DNA from: Lachnospiraceae bacterium MD308
GTDB lineage: Bacteria; Bacillota; Clostridia; Lachnospirales; Lachnospiraceae
Direction of reading: 5' to 3'
Length of the DNA: 64,000 nucleotides
Assembly (NCBI GenBank): GCA_000403475.2
Contig: KE159795.1
Coordinates: 1,855,519 to 1,919,518, forward strand
Made by a program: the position numbers and the translations under genes. The notes under the pieces are model-generated. The model was not told the origin of the DNA and did not search any database. It was given only the letters and a program-made list of their open reading frames with translations. This document shows, one piece after another, positions 63,605 to 64,000 of this stretch. Position 1 is the stretch's first letter. Each line of letters starts with the position of its first letter.

Positions 63605-64000
63605 AACCATTTTTCTCTTTTTGAAAAATTCTGTACGCTTCCTTTTTGTTTTTGTAGAATTCTTTCCCTGTCTATGCTAAAATACCCTTAAAGCATTATA
63701 TTTCTAATATTCTTTATGGCAAATGCCATTCTTTTATCTTTTTTCTTTTAGAAATCTCCAATGCTTGAAACCCACTAAACAGCAATGAGGATTCTTAAAG
63801 AAATACATACGGAGATTTAAGAGTCCTCGCACATTAGCATAAGGAGGACAAAGAATGACAGAAATTCAAAAACAACTAACAGAACAGATCAATTCAGGAA
63901 AACTGCTGATCAGACAGACCAGGGACGGATGGCTCTTAACCAGAGATCCGCAGGAGGAGGATGCACCGGTTGCTGCCCGCACCTATAAAGACCGCATCTT
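63605..64000 (+). repeat. Direct repeat flanking the lanthipeptide island, right copy
   Basis: Matches 49091-49500 almost base for base (scattered differences, mostly transitions), including leader and early coding part. It runs off the window. Confidence 0.92.
63855..64000 (+). CDS. Rpn-family nuclease, N-terminal part
   Basis: The first 48 codons after AAGGAGGACAAAGA: MTEIQKQLTEQINSGKLLI...AARTYKDRI, the conserved start of Rpn/YhgA-like recombination-promoting nucleases. The gene continues beyond the window, so whether it is intact is unknown. Confidence 0.7.
   Translation, partial: MTEIQKQLTEQINSGKLLIRQTRDGWLLTRDPQEEDAPVAARTYKDRI

Overview
The window looks like chromosome from a gut Lachnospiraceae (Bacillota, Clostridia). 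Support: strong AGGAGG ribosome sites, many TTG/GTG starts, clostridial-type housekeeping genes (topB, nth, recQ, aroF/aroB), an araABD operon, a GH36 alpha-galactosidase, Lachnospiraceae-style secreted Ig-like and M64 surface proteins, and a class I lanthipeptide locus. No rRNA, tRNA or CRISPR array was seen. Everything here is read from sequence alone; family names come from motif recognition, not database searches.

Layout. 1-5054 (minus): an apparent operon for 5-oxoproline use, pxpB-pxpC-(2-hydroxyacid dehydrogenase)-pxpA-DAACS symporter-AEC carrier (the last runs off the window). 5303-8645 (plus): a hicAB toxin-antitoxin locus whose hicA is split by an IS21-type element (istA/istB) with a 5-bp target duplication. 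8686-11621 (minus): small membrane proteins, a lipoprotein, a DUF805 protein and a secreted protein, with one segment duplicated and partly decayed; the secreted gene has a one-base frame break in A7 tracts at its signal peptide. 11776-13595 (minus): an ECF sigma factor, its membrane anti-sigma factor and a secreted target, with two matching promoters. 13613-17060: a LysR regulator divergent from a PLP enzyme and an MBL-fold hydrolase. 17085-17897: a coiled-coil protein with 42-bp repeats. 18204-22378: araA-araB-araD, with a possible small RNA on the other strand. 22476-35663: housekeeping genes (topB, aroF-aroB-SDR, CDF transporter, recQ, nth and others). 35754-37050: a DUF3990/HTH toxin-antitoxin-like pair. 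37254-39440: alpha-galactosidase.

39581-48961 is a surface-variation region. It has an M64-type metallopeptidase with a G11 tract inside its reading frame, a serine recombinase with nearby inverted repeats, and a large Ig-like surface protein whose promoter spacer carries G14. Both tracts look built for slipped-strand on/off switching, one at translation and one at transcription.

49091-64000 is a probable mobile or recombining island. Two near-identical copies of the start of an Rpn-type nuclease gene lie about 14.5 kb apart in direct orientation; the left copy is an internally deleted pseudogene. Between them is a class I lanthipeptide cluster, all minus strand: precursor lanA, two CPBP membrane proteins, a flavodoxin-type reductase, two LanC cyclases, a LanT exporter and a full-length LanB dehydratase. 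Divergent from lanA is a BlaI/BlaR1-type regulator pair plus a small secreted protein. The cluster shows tandem duplication and decay: a lanC fragment, a lanA core fragment and a CPBP gene that lost its start. No LanP protease, LanRK two-component system or LanFEG exporter is present, so export, leader removal, immunity and regulation must work differently from nisin.
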